Source: Notolepis coatsorum
Lineage: Eukaryota > Chordata > Actinopteri > Aulopiformes > Paralepididae
Length of the DNA: 64,000 nt
NCBI GenBank assembly: GCA_963971535.1
Contig: OZ020589.1
Span: 47,960,636 to 48,024,635 of the forward strand
Direction: 5' to 3'
Shown piece after piece: positions 45,686 to 55,914 of the stretch. The position numbers were made by a program, and so were the translations under genes. The notes beneath the pieces are model-generated. The model was not told the origin of the DNA. It searched no databases and saw nothing but the letters and a program-made list of their open reading frames with translations. How positions within the stretch are numbered: the stretch's first letter is position 1; every line of letters starts with the position of its first letter.

Positions 45686-46061
45686 GTAAGCCCTTAACTG
45701 CAAATAACAGTGATTGTTGAAATACATCTTCTGATGTACCTGAACACATCATCAGTGATGTAACATCTGGGTGTTTTGGGTCTTCCAACATCAGACTCCC
45801 TCACCCAGATGACCCAGTTGATCAGCTTGTTGGATAAGTGGTATTTTCTTCTCAAATTACATAAAGACCCCATCTTCAAAACAAAGTTCCAAGATATTTT
45901 ATCCCTTTTTCATACCAGGAATGAAAAATGTTATTACCTGATAAGCATTGGTAAAATACTATTTTGCTATAAAGGCATTTCAGGGGATACATAATCTAGG
46001 CCAAATATAAAATCTTAAAATTTTAGAGCCTCTAATTCAATAAAGAGCGAGTTTGTTCGAT

Positions 46062-47150
46062 CTCTACACGTATGTATTAAACATTGGTTCTAAATGTTAG
46101 TAGTTGATACAAAAACTTTGTATACATTATAATAGTCAAATATCTAGATATTCCCCATTGTGAATTATTTCAACCTTTAACAGATTACCCCCCCCCCCCC
46201 CAAAGCAATATGCCGTTTCATTGGTTTTGAGGTCCTACTCAAATCGTCTATCCTATAAGTGCAGTTTATGCCAAAGGGGGTTCTTCTCATCCTTCCCTTT
46301 TATCGAAAGCGGGCATGGCCACCTTAATTTCACTATACGTCTTGTGTATGTATGTGATGAATAAATCTCTTGAATCTTCTCAAGTTCTCACATAATAGTT
46401 CTGTATTATTGTTTAGCATCATGCATCCTTAGTTCATGACCAGGTTTAAAACTGTAGTTGCGTTTCATGTAACTGATGATCAAAACCGTCAATATTATTT
46501 TTAGGTACCTGGTACACCATATTGATTGTATTTTTCTCCCTCAACCATTCCTGCACACTTCGTTGGTCATGTGGAGAGGAGAGAATCAATCAATTCACCA
46601 CTATTGTCACACCACCCTGTCAAAAATTGTGATCTGTAAACTTTGGACATGGGGATTTTTACATTTAAAAATAATATACATTTGAACTTGTTCACGGATG
46701 AGGATTGTTTCACTAAAATGGTGAGTCCAGTGAAATTGACCATTATTCACGAAGGAATCCCGACCTGAGCATGACACAAGAGCAAAATGGCCACCATGTG
46801 TGAATTATGGTCAATTGTTTGCCTTGTGCTAATCTGTACAGCTTCTGCATCAGCCCACCTGGAGCTAAGGACACAAACAACAGGAGAAAACATTATCTCC
46901 CTTACCAAAAACAATGTAACACAACTAAATAAATATACTAGGGGAGAGGGGGACACCAGAACATTTAGCTATAATTATATATATATAAATAATCCTTATA
47001 AATTTGAGTGTTTTGTTTTTAAATCATATCAACGTTTGCATTGAGTATGATGTCACGAAACAGCCTACTTTCCCCACTCTCTTTCACGTCAGAGAATTAT
47101 CATAGAGTCCCTGGGCCTGGACTGCACTGGAGAGATGGACACATGGCTAC
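46062..47150. other. Block B noncoding part
   Basis: Matches block A 23885-25200 in pieces. Holds a C run (46190) and a LINE tail like that at 620-783 (46305-46385). No gene supported. Confidence 0.5.
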
Positions 47151-47157
47151 TGCGGAC

Positions 47158-48061
47158 CTTGAAAATGTGTCGGATACATCCAGGGTCCTCAGAAAGAACT
47201 CTCTGCAGACTCTTATCTTCCTTCCCTCTGAGGTGAAGAAATATTCTATAGTGTACTGTCGCCTTGAATCTTTTTTAGTTGTATTTTTCTTATCTCTTTT
47301 CGAAACATGGGCAATGATGAAGTGTTTCTGCTTAACAGAATTTTCAATTCCCCAAAAGTGTCTGAAAATCTGTTCTCTCTCTAACTCTGGGAAGTTTCTG
47401 TTGCATTTGTAGCAACAATAAGCACAGTTCTTCTCCCTCACTCTCTTTCCTGGTGGTACCAGCACACTTTTAGCATCGCCATAAGTATAACTCTGGCCCA
47501 AATTTACCAATGTTGTGTGTTCATTCGTGGATAAACTGTTTCTTGATCTTTTCTTTCCTCTTTGCATGCTGGTTTCTCCCACATGGTAAGCCGCTTTCTC
47601 TTCAGACAAAGGCTCTGGGACAATACCCATGTTTTGGTTGAAAACTTCAACACATGCACCGCAACTCTCCCTGATGTAGTTGCTGCTTTGGTAAAATTCT
47701 TTCCCACATTCATTACAAATATACATATCATTGCTTTCAGCTGCAGAACAGTCTGGGGAAAGGGTCTGACTGCTTGGCTCTGATGCTCCACCGAGAAAAG
47801 CATTGTATTCTTCGTTTTGGTTCAGATAGAGAGGTGGTGGTTGATGGTAATCATATTCACTTTTTGCGCAGGTAGAAGAACGCATTGTACCATCCTCCCA
47901 TTCTTGAAGCCGCTCGTGTGTTTGACTGAGTTCATCGTGAGTCTGTGGAGGCTCAGGGTCCTGGTCCTCCAGACTGGGTCGCCATTCCGTACAGTGCTGT
48001 TGCTCAGGGTCAGGCAGAATCTCCTCTTCCTTGATGGATACAGTAGGTGGACGTGTGGGGT
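47158..48061 (-). CDS. Paralogue B exon 2: degenerate finger plus Cys-rich module
   Basis: After acceptor cttgttttactag the - strand frame is open for about 300 codons and aligns with copy A throughout. It has the acidic linker (PPTVSIKEEEILPDPEQQ), one degenerate finger (YICNECGKEF without its His pair), the module with CAYCCYKC, FRHFWG, RQYTIEYFF and VCREFFLRTLDVS, and the same phase at both ends. The finger region is shorter than in A by in-frame deletions. Both copies keep the frame despite much divergence, which suggests constraint. The possible donor is aag|gtccgc. No downstream exon is recognised. Confidence 0.68.
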
Positions 48062-48264
48062 CTAGTAAAACAAGTAAGCATACAAACAAAGAAATAATTT
48101 TACAACGTTCCGGTCTACATTCGAAGCAAAAACAAACACGTGTCGATATAAGATAATTCTGTATATAAAATTGTTAATAGTCTTGTTTCTTTATACAACG
48201 TTATCTCCAAATCAACCGGATAAGTTTTTATAATAACTAAGTTAGTAAGCCAACTGTTGTTTAC

Positions 48265-48412
48265 GTTGATAGTCGATCTCCTTCCTGGAACGCTTTGCCT
48301 CCTCCTCGTACTCCACGAATGTTCTTTCAAACATTCCGCATATCTCCTCTGCAACATCAATGAGCCGCTTGTTGACAAACTCTCTTAACATTTGTATTTT
48401 AATTTTAGTCAT
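48265..48412 (-). CDS. Paralogue B exon 1: teleost zinc-finger-gene leader
   Basis: The ATG at 48410-48412 opens MTKIKIQMLREFVNKRLIDV, then ADEICGMFERTFVEYEEEAK. It is two codons longer than copy A and otherwise nearly the same. The donor caac|gtaaac and the one-base overhang are conserved. The gene points away from atad5; the two starts are about 450-550 bases apart. Confidence 0.75.
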
Positions 48413-48491
48413 TCTTTCTGCTATCTAGCCTCACCGTCACTGGCGTGGCGAAACAATAGAACTATATTAAACCGGGCTAAAGCAAAGCAAC

Positions 48492-48541
48492 TTCTTCTTC
48501 TTCTTTGTGTCTACTTCCGGCGCACTACGCGACTCTGCCGC
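48492..48541. mobile_element. Short repeat insertion in paralogue B 5' region
   Basis: A (ctt)n run and acttccggcgcactacgcga, flanked by direct repeats aagcaaagcaact. Absent from the matching place in copy A. Confidence 0.55.
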
Positions 48542-48573
48542 CAAGCAAAGCAACTACTTTCCGCGCACGCTTT

Positions 48574-48581
48574 TGACGTCA
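48574..48581. promoter_or_regulatory. CRE-type site between paralogue B and atad5
   Basis: The same TGACGTCA site and flanks as at 28145, here about 162 bases upstream of the paralogue B ATG because a short repeat was inserted at 48492-48541. It lies between two divergent transcription units, so it could serve a bidirectional promoter. Confidence 0.5.
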
Positions 48582-48924
48582 CAAATAATCCACCGGACTG
48601 TTTTCAACGTAACACCAACAATGAAAAAAGTTTTGTCTTCCCAGTTTGCGTGCTAATTAGTACCTATGTTTAATGAGTTGCATTGTTATTCACCATTTAT
48701 GATATGTTTATAATGCCGAGGTATACGCACATGGCAATGCAAAAGGGTGGTAATTGGTTCTTCTAAAGACGAATGCATGCGGTGCAATGCACTTGGAGCA
48801 GCATCATGCAACACACAGGTGAGTGGCAAACCCAAGAGATGCCACTGAAGTGCATCTAGCAATGCCAAACAAACGGAATAAAAAATGTATGGTAGCAACT
48901 GGCCTAATAAAGGACCATACACAG

Positions 48925-49450
48925 ACCTGTAAATCTAATATAATAGTCATTTCAGAGTCAAGATGCTCCAGTGATGAGGCATCACTTGAGAGAGATTCAG
49001 GTCTCCTGGTTGAAGACACTGAGTACAATGCAGATGCTGTTGTAAGTAGTACAACACTAACTCACAAACATCAACCACTATGTGGACAGAAGAAACATTC
49101 TACAGCAGTTATCAAGTTTGCACCAATTTTCTTACGGACAACACAGCACATCAGAGGTAAAGGGAGAAGAAATGCTTTGAAAAAGGTAACACTTAAGCAA
49201 CAATCGGTTACTATTCCATATAGACATGATTCGGAAGTGGTGAAGAGTCCGCATAGGTTTTCATCACCACATGTATTTGCTGAGAGAAAGAGGCCAACTC
49301 TCTCCAGCTTGAGGAGAGAGCTGTCCGCATCAGCACAAAAGGGCTGCCTTGAGGAAATCGGAGCATCTAATCCGGCGTTTCCAGTCAGAAGAGTATTTGC
49401 TGCTCTGCAAAAGAAATGCAACAAAAGTCTACAAGATTTGGCATCCTCAG
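48925..49450 (+). CDS. atad5: atad5 N-terminal-region exon (5' boundary uncertain)
   Basis: The open frame includes NIIVISES and KFAPIFLR, which resemble the IIID and KVAPLFL segments in the disordered N-terminal half of ATAD5, and ends QDLASS. The donor is a strong cctcag|gtaaga and leaves one base (G) that joins 50026 to make a Glu codon. The frame is open back to an in-frame TGA at 48820, with an ATG at 48859. The exon could therefore start at an acceptor before 48925 or 48956, or be a first coding exon from 48859. The long N-terminal exon expected from other vertebrates is not seen. Identity rests on weak similarity plus perfect phase continuity with certain atad5 exons. Confidence 0.72.
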
Positions 49451-49470
49451 GTAAGATTGAGTATCTCTCT

Positions 49471-49837
49471 GTTAAAGTAATACGCCAACATTATGGGAAA
49501 TGTGCTTACTGTCTTCTCCAGAGTCAGACAATAAGATGGATACCAATTTCCTCTGTGCGTTCAGTAGAAAGCTATCTGGCTGCAAGATGGCCTAGCTTAG
49601 TACAAATTGGAAGCGGATACGGACCAGCTAGACTAGCTGTTGGTAAAAAACACCCCTCTCAGAGTTTTAAGCTAGGCTAGGTGATCCGTATCCGCTTCCA
49701 TTAATTTGTGCTAAGCTAGACTAGCTTGCAGCCGGATAGCTTTCTACTGAACGCACAGAGGATTTTGTGTTTCTTCTTGTCTGACTCCGGAGAAAACGGT
49801 AAGTGCATCTCCCATAATGTTGGCGTGTTCCTTTAAT
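49471..49837. mobile_element. Long palindromic MITE in atad5 intron
   Basis: Arms of about 145 bases are inverted copies (acgccaacattatggg, gtgcgttcagtagaaagcta) around a short centre. The arms contain a ctagcttag-type core seen in many fish intronic repeats. Confidence 0.75.
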
Positions 49838-50025
49838 GTCACATCCTATCCATTATACAGTACAGTTAGTTGTACCACTAACTGTTTGACAGTTCATTGT
49901 CATATATTATCTCATCCAGCCAACGAGCCTATTCATTTCCTACACATGCAGTTCGGTGGCTTTACTATGGTGCTATGGTTGTAATGCTGCTCAACACAGC
50001 ATTGTGCCTTTCTTTTCCAAAACAG

Positions 50026-50376
50026 AGAAAAAACCCAATCCAAACACTCCTTCCTTCCCACAAAAGTCAAAAGGAGAAAAGAGGAAACGCCAAAACGAAA
50101 GAGATATCTCTGAAAAGGCACTCAAGCGTCGGCGGTCAAGCCCTACTGCAGAGGAGGCCAGTGTATCAAGTCACTGCTCCCCTTCAGGACAACGTACCCA
50201 GGGTCATACTGCCCTCCCAACCGAGGGGCGGCCCGGGAGAAGCAGGCTAAGTCGCACTCGCAAGCTGAAGCAACAGAAGGAGAGTGAACGGCTGGTGAAC
50301 TGCTGTGAGCTGAAAACACACACAGACTCGGAAAGCGAAAGCCTGCCCCTCATAACCACTGGAAGACATCACAGAG
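50026..50376 (+). CDS. atad5: atad5 basic-linker exon
   Basis: The exon encodes a Lys/Arg- and Ser-rich segment (KGEKRKRQNERD, LKRRRSSPT) that could act as a nuclear localisation signal, followed by an acidic Ser-rich stretch. The position and character match the linker before the AAA+ module of ATAD5. The acceptor is tttcttttccaaaacag and the donor acagag|gtgagg. The last base G joins AT of the next exon to give Asp. A decayed partial copy lies at 42014-42155, which helps define the tandem duplication. Confidence 0.82.
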
Positions 50377-50524
50377 GTGAGGGTTCTCAAACACGGATTG
50401 TTTCTTTCGCCTCATCAATGGTTTCTATGTTCTAGCAGCATTCATTTTAACTACAGATTTGATTTTGGGAACCAATATGGGTGGCGAGATTGATTCTGGT
50501 GGGTTCCCTCATAACAAGAGGGGG

Positions 50525-50775
50525 CTCGGGAGGTAGAACAGTCATCTGGTAATCCGGAGGTTCCCTGTTCGATTTCCGCTCCTCCCAGGCAGCGTGTGTC
50601 GAAGTGTCCTTGAGCAAGACCACTTAACCCCTAACTGCTCCTGATGAGCAGGTTGGCACCTCCCTTGCATGGTTGCCTCTGCCCTCGGTGTGTGAATGTG
50701 TGAGTGAATGGGTAAATGTGAGGAACAAATTGTAAAGCTCTTTGGATAAAAGTGCTATATAAATGCACCATTTAC
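50525..50775 (+). mobile_element. tRNA-derived SINE with L2-like tail
   Basis: B box ctgttcgatttcc, core gtgtccttgagcaagaccac, then aaagctctttggataaaagt: the same family as 41618. Confidence 0.72.
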
Positions 50776-51178
50776 CCTTTTTTTTTTTTTCTGCTCCCAT
50801 CCCAATTGTGCGCATTTTCCCACTGTTGGCCTAGGGAGGGTGTAGAACTACCACATGCCTCCTCCGATACATGTGGAGTCAGCCAGCCGCTTCTTTTCAC
50901 CTGACAGCGAGGACTCTCACTGGGGGAATGCATGCGGAGGTTCACGCTATTTCCCCCGAACCCCTCCCTGCTGAACAGGCGCCCCGACCGACCAGTAGGA
51001 ACCGGTTTACAACGACCAGCACACATACCCTGCCGGCTTCCCACCCGCTAACACTGCCAATTGTGTTAGTAGGGACGACTGACCAAGCCGGAGGTACCGC
51101 TGACAGCTGGATTCGATCCCAGAGTCTCTGCGGTGGTAGGCGAGTGCATTCTCCACTGCGCTACCCAGCTGCCCCTCC
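50776..51178 (-). mobile_element. Long tRNA-derived SINE, subfamily
   Basis: Poly(T) at left. Right head on the - strand with A box and a ggattcgatccc-type B box (reversed). Flanked by ccatttacc-type duplications; inserted at the end of the preceding SINE. Confidence 0.72.
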
Positions 51179-51263
51179 ATTTACCTTTTTTACAAGATAA
51201 CTACAGTAGCACGTTTAGTAAGTGATTCTGGTGGGTTCCCTCATGACAAGAGAGAACTACAGT

Positions 51264-52870
51264 ATTGATTGATTGAAAACTTTATTAACAGATTGCAGAA
51301 TGGGTACAATACAGTACGGCTCAATACACACAATTGTTAAGGGGATGCAGTCAGACCAGAGAAAGACTTTCGTCTTGTTTACGTCATCAGGGTCCCCCAT
51401 TTTCAATTAATCGTAACATTTATGACATGCACGACATACAGATGAATGAATGAATGAATGAATGAAAACTGTAAACGGTACTTTTACATCCAGACATTTA
51501 TGACATACAAGATATACAAATATGCAGTACTGTTTAAGAGACAGAGTTTCTAAAAGAGAGTATACATTTGAGGGGGAAGAAACTGTACATTGGAGGGGGT
51601 TGGGGGGGGGGGGGGGGGGTTGGATGTTTACAGGGGCCAGTTTCGAATTGCAGTCTCCCGTAGGTGTTCTTTGAGAGCGGTTTTGAAGGTGGGTAGGGAT
51701 TCACATTATTTTACGGCTGTGGGTAGGGCGTTCCACATTGATGTGGCATAATTGCGAAACGTGTTTAGTCCCTTGTTAGAGCCGAATCTGGGTTGAACAT
51801 GATTTGTTTTGTTGTGGTCGTGGAATTCACTGACCTTTGGGAAGTATTTCGACATGTACATGGGTATAGGGCTGGGCGATATAACGATAACGATAAATAT
51901 CGCGATATATTTTAATAATCGATATCGAATATCGAAATAAAAAAAATCGAAAAATCTTTTTTTTTTCTTTTTTCTTTTTTTTACCTGCAACAGGGCAGTT
52001 TTAAAACCAGAGACAGTGGACAGACTTGTCTTTCTTGCCTGCAACTTAAAGTAATGGCTTTGCTTGTCCAAATGACAATACTGACCAAATTCAGATTTCT
52101 TTTTCTCTTGTCCATTTATTTTGTTTGCTTTCTAATTTAAAATACATTTTGAAACCGTCTGTACACAGTAGGCTATGTGTGCTAGCAGAACTAGACTCCA
52201 GTCATGAGTCACAGTGCACATTTTGGTTTGTCCACCAAAAAAGCGCCAAAAGATCGAAAATAAACTAGCAGAGCCAGAACTGTTCAACTCCTCTGGAGCC
52301 ACAGCCAGCAGAGAAGCCGGTTTACTTTAGCTTTTAAACCAGCTGCAGCCTGAGAACTGGAGTGTGAGGGGATGTAACACTAAAGATGGCGGCAATGACA
52401 AAGAATTGCTGCAAAATAAACATACACCTGTTGTTAAAAAAAAAAAAAAAAAAAAAATTAATTTTTTTTATACTTATAACAATTCGATAATTATCGATAT
52501 CGAGAAATAAAATAAAATTATCATATCGTTATCGCCATATGATTTTTTTCCATATCGCCCAGCCCTACATGGGTATCTTAGTGGTGTAGTGTATCTTGTA
52601 GACCAGGCCCATTGCAAGTTGCTGTACTCTGTCGTCTACTCTAAGCCATCCTAGGTTGTCAAAATGGGCAGAGGTGAGGTGGGTTTTAGGAGTAAGGTCA
52701 AGCAGTAGTCTGACCAGTTTGTTTTGTGATGTTTGTAATCTTGTTTTTAGCGCCTTTGAGGTGCTTTGGTACCATGAGCTGCAAGCATAGTCATAGTACC
52801 CTTGAATGAGTGCTTCTGTTAGTCTTCAGGGTATTCTTGTTTACCAGAGAGGAGATCCGGTACAAGAAGT
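51264..52870 (-). mobile_element. 5'-truncated LINE copy split by hAT MITE
   Basis: The same LINE as 30297-34029 (tail at 51264; C-terminal coding remains around 51706-51865 and 52577-52860), interrupted at 51867-52567. Confidence 0.78.
51867..52567. mobile_element. hAT MITE (tagggctgggcgatat ends)
   Basis: Ends tagggctgggcgata and atcgcccagcccta with the exact 8-base duplication catgggta. Same terminal family as 62023-63001. Confidence 0.85.
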
Positions 52871-53051
52871 ACTGAAGTAGCATGTTTAGTAAGTGCTTAT
52901 GAGTCAAATCAGCCCGGGTCCTAGAGCAGGTTCAGGACGGCAACTTGGTCTTAAAAGTAGCTTGCACTTGTCGTTCTGGATAAGCATCTGCTATCTGCCT
53001 AACATGTAAATAATTTTAATGGGCTCATGCATATCAGAGCATGCTATTTTG

Positions 53052-53371
53052 TAGTGATGCACCGATGTGAAAATTGTGGCCGATACCGATAACCAATATT
53101 AATATTGCTGTTCTGGCCGATACCGATGTCGATATCTCTGTATAGAAAACACTTTATGATAATCAAATAAAGAGCTATTTTCCAAAACTCATTTTGTAAA
53201 ACTTTTGTAACTTATTTTGAGAAATGACTGATATTTTGAAACTATAAACATGTAAATAAAAAAAATAATTTTATTTATTTTAATTTTTTTTATATCGGCC
53301 CTATCTTGATATCGGACCGATACCGATGTGTAAAAAAATTACCATATCGGCCGATATATCGTGCATCACTA
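53052..53371. mobile_element. hAT MITE (tagtgatgcaccgat ends)
   Basis: Ends tagtgatgcaccgat and atcgtgcatcacta with the exact 8-base duplication ctattttg. Confidence 0.85.
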
Positions 53372-53520
53372 CTATTTTGTTAGGAAACACAAGGTTTGAG
53401 CTCTATGATTGAAGCACCTTACTACAAACTATATTTACCATGTTTGAGTCCCATGCTGAAAAAGTTAACAAACTAGAGTAATAGAGGTTACAATATGCCG
53501 TTGTTGTTCTTCTGCATTAG

Positions 53521-53617
53521 ATTCCAATGTTGAGGATAGACTTTGGACAGAAAAGTACAGCCCCCAGCATTCAAGTGAAGTGATTGGCAATTCGACCACA
53601 ATGAAGAAGCTCCACAG
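53521..53617 (+). CDS. atad5: atad5 exon with RFC-like WTEKY motif
   Basis: The translation SNVEDRLWTEKYSPQHSSEV then IGNSTTMKKLH closely matches ATAD5 just before its AAA+ core. The WTEKY motif (53544-53558) is the RFC-box entry of clamp-loader large subunits. The acceptor is ttcttctgcattag and the donor ccacag|gttact. Both ends keep the phase of neighbouring exons (split Asp upstream, split Ser downstream). A 40-bp minisatellite begins about 20 bases after the donor. Confidence 0.95.
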
Positions 53618-53635
53618 GTTACTTTTACACAAACG

Positions 53636-54982
53636 TCTCTCACCAACACTGCAGACCTGACATAAGTAAACATGTCTCTCGCCAACATTGCAGACTTGAC
53701 ATAAGTAAACATGTCTCACCAACACTGCAGACTTGACATAAGTAAACATGTCTCTCACCAACATTGCAGACTTGACATAAGTAAACATGTCTCTCACCAA
53801 CATTGCAGACATGACATAAGTAAACATGTCTCTCACCAACATTGCAGACCTGACATACACTGTAGCACTCAACACTTTGATGAACATTGTTACTCAGCTG
53901 ATAGAGTTGTGCCTTTCCTGATGGCTTGTTGTACAGAACTTGTAAGTCGCTTTGGATAAAAGCGTCAGCTAAATGACTAAATGTAAATGTAAATAAGTAA
54001 ACATGTCTCTCACCAACACTGCAGACTTGACATAAGTAAACATGTCTCTCGCCAACATTGCAGACTTGACATAAGTAAACATGTCTCTCACCAACACTGC
54101 AGACTTGACATAAGTAAACATGTCTCTCACCAACACTGCAGACTTGACATAAGTAAACATGTCTCTCACCAACATTGCAGACCGGACATAAGTAAACATG
54201 TCTCTCACCAACATTGCAGACTTGACATAAGTAAACATGTCTCTCGCCAACATTGTAGACTTGACATAAGTACACTTGTTTCACCAACACTGCAGACTTG
54301 ACATAAGTAAACATGTCTCTCACCAACACTGCAGACTTAACATAAGTAAACATGTCTCACCAACACTGCAGATCTGACATTAAGTAAACATGTCTCTCAC
54401 CAACATAAGTAAACATGTCTCTCACCAACATAAGTAAACATGTCTCTCACCAACACTGCAGACTTGACATAAGTAAACATGTCTCTCACCAACACCGCAG
54501 ACTTGACATAAGTAAACATGTCTCTCACCAACATTGCAGACTTGACATAAGTAAACATGTCTCACCAACACTGCAGACCTGACATAAGTAAACATGTCTC
54601 TCACCAACATAAGTAAACATGTCTCTCACCAACATAAGTAAACATGTCTCTCACCAACACTGCAGACTTGACATAAGTAAACATGTCTCTCACCAACACC
54701 GCAGACTTGACATAAGTAAACATGTCTCTCACCAACATTGCAGACTTGACATAAGTAACCATGTCTCTCACCAACACTGCAGACCTGACATAAGTAAACA
54801 TGTCTCACCAACACTGCAGACTTGACATAAGTAAACATGTCTCTCACCAACACTGCAGACCTGACATAAGTAAACATGTCTCTCACCAACATTGCAGACC
54901 TGACATAAGTAAACATGTCTCACCAACACTGCAGACCTGACATAAGTAAACATGTCTCACCAACACTGCAGACCTGACATAA
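53636..54982. repeat. 40-bp minisatellite in atad5 intron
   Basis: About 30 tandem units of cataagtaaacatgtctctc then accaacactgcagacttga. Variants lack a TC (38 bases), and short units lack ctgcagacttga. It starts about 20 bases after the WTEKY exon donor and ends about 45 bases before the next exon. Confidence 0.92.
53860..53993 (+). mobile_element. L2-type tail inside the minisatellite
   Basis: cactttgatgaacattgtta then cttgtaagtcgctttggata and aaatgtaaatgtaa: a short L2 3' end that interrupts the array once. Confidence 0.75.
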
Positions 54983-55026
54983 AGAGCTTTAAAGATATTT
55001 TCTTGTGTCTCGTCTTTGCAATGCAG

Positions 55027-55109
55027 TTGGTTGAAGAGGTGGAAACTGAGGGCTGACGGCGATGAGAGAAGGAGAGCCTGGGAAAGGAAGCGTGAAGCAG
55101 ACAGCAGTG
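55027..55109 (+). CDS. atad5: atad5 short exon (SWLKRWK)
   Basis: After the split Ser the exon reads WLKRWKLRADGDERRRAWER and then KREADSS, matching the charged helix between WTEKY and the Walker A motif in ATAD5. The acceptor is tctttgcaatgcag. Of three nearby GT dinucleotides, the donor at 55110 (gtgtgg) is the one that keeps phase, giving a split Asp codon with 55772. The exon sits just beyond the right edge of the minisatellite. Confidence 0.92.
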
Positions 55110-55275
55110 GTGTGGTGCTATGTCACTGTCTCGCTCTATACTTCCATGATCTTTGTGTCCTTTACCAACTACCAATGCAATTGTCTGCACTAATGTGTCA
55201 CTTATTAATATGGGTTAACTTGGTACCTTAAATGGGTTGCTGATATGCATAGTCGTCTCCATCTGCATTGGGGAG

Positions 55276-55657
55276 TAGGGTTGGGTACCGTTCACAACAG
55301 TACCCAACGGTACCTTTTTTCGGTACTTAACTCTCTCTGTAATCCAAACTTCTCAATTTCAACATTATTTATTGTTGTAACACACCTCACAAAATAAATG
55401 GCATGATCATGTATTGTTCTTAAATGTTTAAATGTTTAAAAAAATCAACACCTGGCCATCCTCAATAAATATGATCAAACTCCTCTGACCTTGTCTGGTC
55501 TTTCCAAAGACCAGATGAGGGATATATTTGTGGAAAAGGCTCCCTCTTGTCTAGTATATTACACTCTTATAAACATGTAAAGGTACCGACATTTTGGTAC
55601 CGATTGATTCTAGTGTGAATCGGTACTCTGTAGTACCAAGTTCAGTACCCAACCTTA
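55276..55657. mobile_element. hAT-type MITE (tagggttgggtaccg ends)
   Basis: Ends tagggttgggtacc and ggtacccaacctta-like inverted terminus, with the exact 8-base duplication ttggggag. Confidence 0.82.
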
Positions 55658-55771
55658 TTGGGGAGTTATTGGCCCAGTAGGGCAAGACTAGATTTGCTGA
55701 GTTTGATACTTGAGCTAAATATGTTTTCTATGTTTTCAGTTTTTTGACTATGAGCGTTGTGTGCACTGCAG

Positions 55772-55914
55772 ACTCATGGGACCGTGGGGACTTCCAGGGT
55801 GAGGCTGGGCTAGAGGGAAAGGAGCAGCTGTGTAACACCATGCTGATCACAGGACCTCCAGGGGTTGGCAAGACTGCCTCTGTGTTCGCCTGTGCCCAAG
55901 AGCTGGGTTTCAAG
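55772..55914 (+). CDS. atad5: atad5 Walker A exon
   Basis: The exon encodes LCNTMLITGPPGVGKTASVF and then ACAQELGFK. The Walker A P-loop GPPGVGKT is at about 55852-55875. ATAD5 is the large subunit of an RFC-like complex with RFC2-5 that unloads PCNA, and ubiquitinated PCNA, from chromatin after replication. The P-loop binds ATP. The acceptor is gtgcactgcag and the donor tttcaag|gtcagt, leaving phase 0. Confidence 0.97.

Larger units (their letters stand above)
43350..48780. repeat. Tandem duplication block B
   Basis: The partner of block A, in the same orientation. It continues into the intact atad5 exons, so the unit ran from the suz12 3' end through the zinc-finger-like gene into the 5' part of atad5. 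Confidence 0.8.

Noticed and set aside
46787..47044. Open frame with a signal-peptide-like start (MATMCELWSIVCLVLICTAS)
   Set aside because: The matching block A sequence (about 25070-25150) does not keep the frame, and the rest is low-complexity. Probably chance.
49992..50020. PIP-box-like QHSIVPFF just upstream of the atad5 linker exon, attractive because ATAD5 acts on PCNA
   Set aside because: It lies before the pyrimidine-rich acceptor at 50025. Using it would break phase with the exon ending at 49450, and the decayed copy at 41980 keeps the acceptor but not the motif.
53465..54953. Several long open frames (up to 237 codons) with repeated MFTYVKSA and VYLCQVC motifs
   Set aside because: They are translations of the 40-bp minisatellite in its three frames. 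The unit is not a multiple of three and has few stops, and the sequence lies in an atad5 intron on the opposite strand.
53636..54982. CRISPR-like array
   Set aside because: The units are contiguous tandem copies without unique spacers, in a vertebrate intron.
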